NCBI GenBank assembly: GCA_900762815.1
Contig: CAAFHX010000069.1
Coordinates: 1-15,512, forward strand
Length of the DNA: 15,512 bases
Source of the DNA: Candidatus Avelusimicrobium facis
GTDB taxonomy: Bacteria > Elusimicrobiota > Elusimicrobia > Elusimicrobiales > Elusimicrobiaceae
Reading direction: 5' to 3'
In this document: piece after piece, positions 13,068 to 15,512 of the stretch
Position numbering within the stretch: the first letter of the stretch is position 1
Layout: every line of letters begins with the position of its first letter
Program-made: the position numbers and the translations under genes
Notes under the pieces: generated by a model
What the model saw: the letters and a program-made list of their open reading frames with translations, nothing else
Told to the model about the DNA's origin: nothing
The model's database searches: none

Positions 13068-13592
13068 TTATTTGCCTTGTTTTTCTTCCAAAGCTTTGAT
13101 AACGTAGGCAAAATCCCTGATCGGAGCTTGCAGGACTTGCGCCGATTGGGCAACCGCGTTGTACAACGCGCCGGCCAACTTGGACAGATTTTCTTCTTTG
13201 GTACCAATGGTAGCCAATTGTTTAATCTGAGCCTCGTCGTACCACACCCCTTCGGAGTAGCAAGCTCTGAGCTTCAAAGCCGCTTGTTTCTTCTGAAAAT
13301 CTACCAGCGCTTTGGCTACGGCAGCAATATCGCCACCGACGGCCACGGCAGTCGGCCCTTGAAAGAGCTTTGCATCGGCTCCTTCAATTTTGGCCTGGCG
13401 GATGGCGTGATCCAAGATGGCGTTGCGCTCCACGCGGAATTTTGCACCGGTGGGGGCCAATTCGCCTCTCAAAGCAGCCATGTCCACAAACTTCAAGCCT
13501 TGATAGGCCGTGAAGAAAATGGTGCCGGCTTGGGTGATTTCAGCAGACAATTCTTGCGACTTTTGTTTCTTTTGTTCTTTAGTCAGGTTCAT
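13068..13592 (-). CDS. rplJ: 50S ribosomal protein L10
   Basis: L10 anchors the L7/L12 dimers to 23S rRNA at the base of the stalk. The 174-residue product is of normal length, starts MNLTKEQKKQKSQELSAEI, and has the conserved N-terminal pattern FFTAYQGLKFVDMAALRGEL, a central APTGAKFRVERNAILDHAIR, and a C-terminal helix (LAGALYNAVAQSAQVLQAPI) that carries the L7/L12 binding sites. The ATG at 13592 is preceded by AGG about 10 bases upstream. It is the first gene of the cluster in this window: the usual rplK-rplA neighbours are missing and a leader with promoter-like sequences lies directly upstream. L10, usually as the L10-L7/L12 complex, represses its own leader in E. coli. Confidence 0.98.
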   Translation of the reverse strand: MNLTKEQKKQKSQELSAEITQAGTIFFTAYQGLKFVDMAALRGELAPTGAKFRVERNAILDHAIRQAKIEGADAKLFQGPTAVAVGGDIAAVAKALVDFQKKQAALKLRACYSEGVWYDEAQIKQLATIGTKEENLSKLAGALYNAVAQSAQVLQAPIRDFAYVIKALEEKQGK

Positions 13593-13636
13593 TTTATTGC
13601 CTGTTTTCCAAACGCCTTTTTACTGCCTTTTGCCCG

Positions 13637-13656
13637 CTAAAAATAAAAATTTTTAG
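13637..13656 (-). repeat. AT-rich hairpin before rplJ
   Basis: CTAAAAAT (13637-13644) and ATTTTTAG (13649-13656) form an 8-bp stem around four bases, 44 bases before the rplJ ATG. Being weak and AT-rich, it may act as a switchable element near the ribosome binding site. TGCTCT, the first half of a boxA antitermination element, lies just upstream in the transcript (13659-13664), but the second half does not match. Confidence 0.4.
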
Positions 13657-13671
13657 ACAGAGCAAACGACA

Positions 13672-13721
13672 GCCAAAGACACCTCATCCGTCGTTCTCCG
13701 ACGGAGGTATCAATGGTTGGC
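13672..13721 (-). ncRNA. Candidate L10 leader (autoregulatory r-protein leader)
   Basis: The transcript upstream of rplJ can fold into an extended hairpin. The outer stem is GCCAA/TTGGC (13672-13676 with 13717-13721), followed by an asymmetric internal loop. The inner stem is ACCT/AGGT (13681-13684 with 13705-13708), with a 3-base bulge (13685-13687), then CCGTCG/CGACGG (13688-13693 with 13699-13704) closed by a 5-base loop. Position and the bulged-hairpin shape suit an L10 autoregulatory leader (RF00557 type). I could not confirm a canonical kink-turn by eye, so this rests mainly on location and folding. Confidence 0.45.
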
Positions 13722-13751
13722 GTTCAAAATCTGGGGTACTTCTCTTATTCT

Positions 13752-13780
13752 ATTTTATCAATAAAAGCCGCCGCTTGCAA
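13752..13780 (-). promoter_or_regulatory. Promoter P2 candidate for rplJ
   Basis: On the minus strand, -35 TTGCAA (13775-13780) and -10 TAAAAT (13752-13757) are 17 bases apart. The predicted start near 13745 gives a leader of about 150 bases that includes the candidate L10 fold. The -35 lies inside the palindrome at 13774-13793. Confidence 0.5.
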
Positions 13781-13793
13781 CCCTTTTTGCAAG
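13774..13793. repeat. 7-bp inverted repeat over the P2 -35 element
   Basis: CTTGCAA (13774-13780) and TTGCAAG (13787-13793) are perfect inverted repeats with a 6-base spacer. One arm contains the P2 -35 hexamer. It may be an operator, or an early hairpin in transcripts started at P1. Confidence 0.45.
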
Positions 13794-13817
13794 GTCTTAT
13801 CCGCAGCTCTTGTATAT

Positions 13818-13847
13818 ATTATATCAAAATACAACAGAAATCCTCAA
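13818..13847 (-). promoter_or_regulatory. Promoter P1 candidate for the rplJ operon
   Basis: On the minus strand a consensus -10 TATAAT (13818-13823) lies 18 bases downstream of TTGAGG (13842-13847), a 4/6 match to the -35. The predicted start is near 13811, about 220 bases before the rplJ ATG, between the pilin stop and rplJ. This is the best promoter I see in the window and fits an operon that starts at rplJ. Confidence 0.6.
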
Positions 13848-13871
13848 GGGTTTCACCCCTGCTTCCTCCGG

Positions 13872-14372
13872 CTACGGCCGGGCGAATTCATTTCCCCCCA
13901 AATCCTGGGTAAAGCCGATTTTTTGGCACCAATTTTCCTCGCCCATATTCCAGCAGGTCGGCTCGTCAGCATAGGGAGAAGCTTCAAACCGGTACCTATC
14001 ACAAGGGCGGCGGATAGCAAGTATGTATTCGCCGTCCATCCAATATTCAAAATTTTTCATCGCCGGGCCGGCGGAAGTGCCCCAATCACACATCGGAGTC
14101 TGCGTTCCTTTCAGGTCAATAGAAATATGGGAAAACAGATCCTGGCCCGGATCCCCTTGCCAGCAGAGGCTTATGTCTGCCTGTTCCAGATAACAAACGG
14201 CCTGCGCATCTTTTAACGCCTTCAAAATAACAAGCGCCTCTGCAGAGCGGCTTTTCTCCACCGCTCTTTGATATTGCGGCAGCGCAATGGCCGAAAGTAT
14301 GCCAATAATCAACACGACAACGAGAAGCTCAATGAGCGTAAAGCCGCTCCGTTGTTCATCACATAAGGTCAT
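13872..14372 (-). CDS. Type IV pilin-like protein (prepilin)
   Basis: A small secreted fibre subunit of the type IV pilus/type II secretion family. With the ATG at 14372 the product is 166 residues. A 10-residue leader (MTLCDEQRSG) precedes the prepilin peptidase site G10|F11, then the hydrophobic helix FTLIELLVVVLIIGILSAIA with Glu at mature position +5, and the QYQRAVEKSRSAEA helix. The mature part holds six cysteines (60, 70, 95, 124, 140, 149), enough for three disulfides. An in-frame ATG at 14501 would add 43 residues and put the cleavage site at residue 53, too long for a prepilin leader, and that DNA is palindromic; I reject it. No good ribosome binding site is visible for the chosen start. 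No pilus assembly genes are nearby. Stand-alone pilins of this style are typical of Elusimicrobium (recollection). Which fibre it joins cannot be told. Confidence 0.85.
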   Translation of the reverse strand: MTLCDEQRSGFTLIELLVVVLIIGILSAIALPQYQRAVEKSRSAEALVILKALKDAQAVCYLEQADISLCWQGDPGQDLFSHISIDLKGTQTPMCDWGTSAGPAMKNFEYWMDGEYILAIRRPCDRYRFEASPYADEPTCWNMGEENWCQKIGFTQDLGGNEFARP

Positions 14373-14425
14373 GCTGGAAGGTTTTAGTCCGGCATCTCTA
14401 CCGCTTTCCTGTTTGATAACAACAG

Positions 14426-14450
14426 ACCCTGGACTACGACTTTCCAGGGT
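14426..14450. repeat. 8-bp inverted repeat upstream of the pilin
   Basis: ACCCTGGA (14426-14433) and TCCAGGGT (14443-14450) are perfect arms around 9 bases. It is one of several palindromes packed into about 100 bases, suggestive of dispersed extragenic palindromic repeats. Confidence 0.45.
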
Positions 14451-14501
14451 GATGGCATTAAATAATTGGCCTGAACGGCCCGTAAGAGAAAATGTCGTCA
14501 T

Positions 14502-14522
14502 CCCCGGGTGTCTCTATCGGGG
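14502..14522. repeat. Short CCCCG/CGGGG palindrome
   Basis: CCCCG (14502-14506) and CGGGG (14518-14522) flank 11 bases. Together with GGCC-TGAAC-GGCC at 14468-14480 it gives the region the look of small interspersed palindromic repeats; copy number elsewhere is unknown. Confidence 0.4.
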
Positions 14523-14647
14523 GGCTCAACTGCTTTCGCCGTTGTGTCATTATGCTGCTTGCCGTTGCCGCATTTGCCTCCTTTTCTACCCTGAAAAAGA
14601 GGAGGGATACTCCGCAGCGCTTTTTCCTCTTTCTGCCCCGAGGCGTC

Positions 14648-14667
14648 CACAAGGTCCTAGCCTTGTG
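14648..14667. repeat. Inverted repeat overlapping the phosphatase promoter
   Basis: CACAAGG (14648-14654) and CCTTGTG (14661-14667) are perfect 7-base arms around TCCTAG. The right arm covers most of the putative -35 (14663-14668), so it could be an operator for the phosphatase gene. No U tract follows on either strand, so it is not a terminator. Confidence 0.45.
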
Positions 14668-14691
14668 TGGATTTCCAAACAAATTTATAGT
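14663..14691 (+). promoter_or_regulatory. Promoter candidate for the phosphatase gene
   Basis: TTGTGT (14663-14668) and TATAGT (14686-14691, 5/6 match) are spaced by 17 bases. A start 7 bases after the -10 would fall at about 14698, the A of the phosphatase ATG, implying a leaderless or nearly leaderless mRNA. Confidence 0.45.
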
Positions 14692-14697
14692 ATAGGT

Positions 14698-15387
14698 ATG
14701 AGATACTTCCGGCTTGTGCTGATACTTGTTTTTTTCTGCGTGGCCCCGATGACCTATGCGCAGCAGCCGGAGGCCCCCTTGGCCGTGTGGCCCTCTGTAG
14801 CGGCGGGAATGTCGCGCGAAGAACTTACTTTGTTTAGGCATTTGCAACGTCTGAATTTTACAGCCCGGACAAAAGCCGAGCGGGCCCAGCCCGTACACCT
14901 CCCCGGAGTAAAAAATATGTATCAGGTATCTGCGCAGCTGTATCGGGGGAGCCAGCCAACCCGCGAAGGATATCAGGCCTTGGCTAATATGGGAATTAAA
15001 ACAATCGTCAGCTTGCGCCGGGCCAAGCCCAACCTCAAATTGACCCAAGATTTGCCTTTAACGGTCAAACATATCCCCATTAATCCATTTATTTTCAAAG
15101 ATACGCATGCCAGGGAATTTTTGGCGATTGTTTCCAACCCCAAAAATCAGCCCGTGTATGTACATTGCTTATATGGGTCCGACCGGACGGGCGCCATGGT
15201 GGCTTTGTATCGGATGGCTTTGCAACGGTGGTCTGCTAAAGCGGCCATTGAGGAAATGAAAAACGGCGGATTTGGGTTTCACATGGTTTTCGCAAATTTA
15301 ATTACGTATTTGAAAGAAGTCAATTTGGCAGATATTTTTCCTCCCGCCAAAAAAACATTTTTTCGCCAAGCACCCAAGCGAAAATAA
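14698..15387 (+). CDS. Secreted dual-specificity-type protein phosphatase
   Basis: A 229-residue cysteine-based phosphatase. Residues 1-21 form a signal peptide (MRYFRLVLILVFFCVAPMTYA, probable cleavage before QQ22), so it acts outside the cytoplasmic membrane. The phosphatase domain begins near 81 with LYRGSQPTREGYQALANMGI and KTIVSLR. It contains the P-loop signature HCLYGSDRTG (156-165) with nucleophile Cys157 and phosphate-binding Arg163, and Asp135 (FKD) as a possible general acid. This layout matches bacterial tyrosine/dual-specificity phosphatases of the YRGSQP type; the substrate (phosphoprotein, inositol phosphate or other) is unknown. The start was chosen for the signal peptide; the frame stays open upstream to 14287 but without protein-like character. 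There is no good ribosome binding site. It is a single gene, divergent from the pilin and convergent with whatever lies to the right. Confidence 0.85.
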   Translation: MRYFRLVLILVFFCVAPMTYAQQPEAPLAVWPSVAAGMSREELTLFRHLQRLNFTARTKAERAQPVHLPGVKNMYQVSAQLYRGSQPTREGYQALANMGIKTIVSLRRAKPNLKLTQDLPLTVKHIPINPFIFKDTHAREFLAIVSNPKNQPVYVHCLYGSDRTGAMVALYRMALQRWSAKAAIEEMKNGGFGFHMVFANLITYLKEVNLADIFPPAKKTFFRQAPKRK

Positions 15388-15460
15388 ATCCCCTTTTAGG
15401 CAATCCGCCCGCACAGAAAACCCGCCTGATTTCTTAAACTGAACACAAGCCAATACTCTT

Positions 15461-15490
15461 AAAAAAAGAAAACCCCGCTTGAGGCGGGGT
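15461..15490 (-). terminator. Intrinsic terminator of a minus-strand gene to the right
   Basis: ACCCCGC (15472-15478) and GCGGGGT (15484-15490) form a 7-bp stem with a 5-base loop. Read on the minus strand it is followed by TTTCTTTTTTT, a classical U tract. It must end a minus-strand transcript entering from beyond 15512. On the plus strand the stem is followed by CTTGTGGG, so it would stop the phosphatase transcript only weakly. The bases between 15388 and 15460 show nothing else. Confidence 0.8.
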
Positions 15491-15512
15491 CTTGTGGGCA
15501 TAAAAAAAGGAT

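Larger units (their letters stand above)
14373..14697. other. Divergent intergenic region with small palindromes
   Basis: This 325-base stretch lies between the pilin start and the divergent phosphatase gene. Its left half (14373-14523) contains several short inverted repeats and reads open in frame with the pilin without protein-like character. Its right half contains a promoter-like sequence and a palindrome just before the phosphatase. An AGGAGGGA match (14601-14608) is followed by no convincing reading frame. I see no RNA gene here and no clear promoter for the pilin. Confidence 0.6.

Noticed and set aside
13653..13664. boxA-like antitermination element before rplJ
   Set aside because: Only the first six bases (TGCTCT) match; the second half does not, so it is noted but not called.
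13868..13881. CCGGC/GCCGG hairpin at the pilin stop as a terminator
   Set aside because: Only 5 bp and no U tract follows on the minus strand.
14373..14501. N-terminal extension of the pilin from the ATG at 14501
   Set aside because: It would place the prepilin cleavage site at residue 53; the DNA is palindromic and the encoded peptide has no leader-like character.
14492..14695. Small plus-strand frame of 67 codons with a hydrophobic stretch, ending just before the phosphatase
   Set aside because: No convincing start context; it spans the palindromes and the promoter-like region and shows no family resemblance.
14287..14697. Upstream extension of the phosphatase frame to an ATG at 14287
   Set aside because: It would run through the pilin 5' end and the promoter-like region and would bury a clear signal peptide in the middle of the protein.

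Overview
The window comes from a bacterial chromosome and is dominated by the conserved translation/transcription cluster on the minus strand. In transcription order (right to left) it holds rplJ - rplL - rpoB - rpoC - rpsL - rpsG - fusA - tuf, with tuf cut by the left edge. The GC-leaning, non-proteobacterial proteins and especially the pilin (FTLIELLVVVLIIGILSAIA followed by LPQYQRAVEKSRSAEA) look like Elusimicrobiota (Elusimicrobium-type gut bacteria). That placement is inferred from protein style alone, with moderate confidence.

Layout: 1-1157 tuf (3' end missing); 1186-1225 terminator-like hairpin between fusA and tuf; 1224-4215 fusA, rpsG and rpsL in tight succession; 4215-8393 rpoC, sharing one base with rpsL (TAATG); 8413-12276 rpoB; 12277-12427 structured rplL-rpoB spacer; 12428-12814 rplL; 12815-13067 a long, heavily structured rplJ-rplL spacer; 13068-13592 rplJ; 13593-13871 a leader with two promoter-like sequences and an L10-leader-like fold; 13872-14372 a type IV pilin-like gene (minus); 14373-14697 an intergenic region with small palindromes and a promoter-like sequence; 14698-15387 a secreted dual-specificity-type phosphatase (plus); 15461-15490 a strong minus-strand intrinsic terminator belonging to a gene beyond the right edge.

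The cluster makes the ribosomal stalk (L10, L7/L12), the two large RNA polymerase subunits, two 30S proteins (S12, S7) and the two main elongation factors (EF-G, EF-Tu). The usual upstream partners (secE-nusG-rplK-rplA) are absent; a pilin gene occupies that place, so this operon apparently begins at its own promoter(s) just upstream of rplJ. Stoichiometry is probably tuned by the RNA structures in the rplJ leader, the rplJ-rplL spacer, the rplL-rpoB spacer and the fusA-tuf spacer.

Most notable: (i) an EF-Tu whose switch I lacks the usual ARGITI signature although the nucleotide-binding motifs are intact; (ii) a roughly 115-nt folded RNA domain between rplJ and rplL whose main hairpin is continuous only in the transcribed strand; (iii) the detached rplJL-rpoBC operon with its own leader; (iv) a secreted Cys-based phosphatase whose predicted transcript would start at or next to its ATG. 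I see no mobile element, CRISPR array, tRNA or rRNA.
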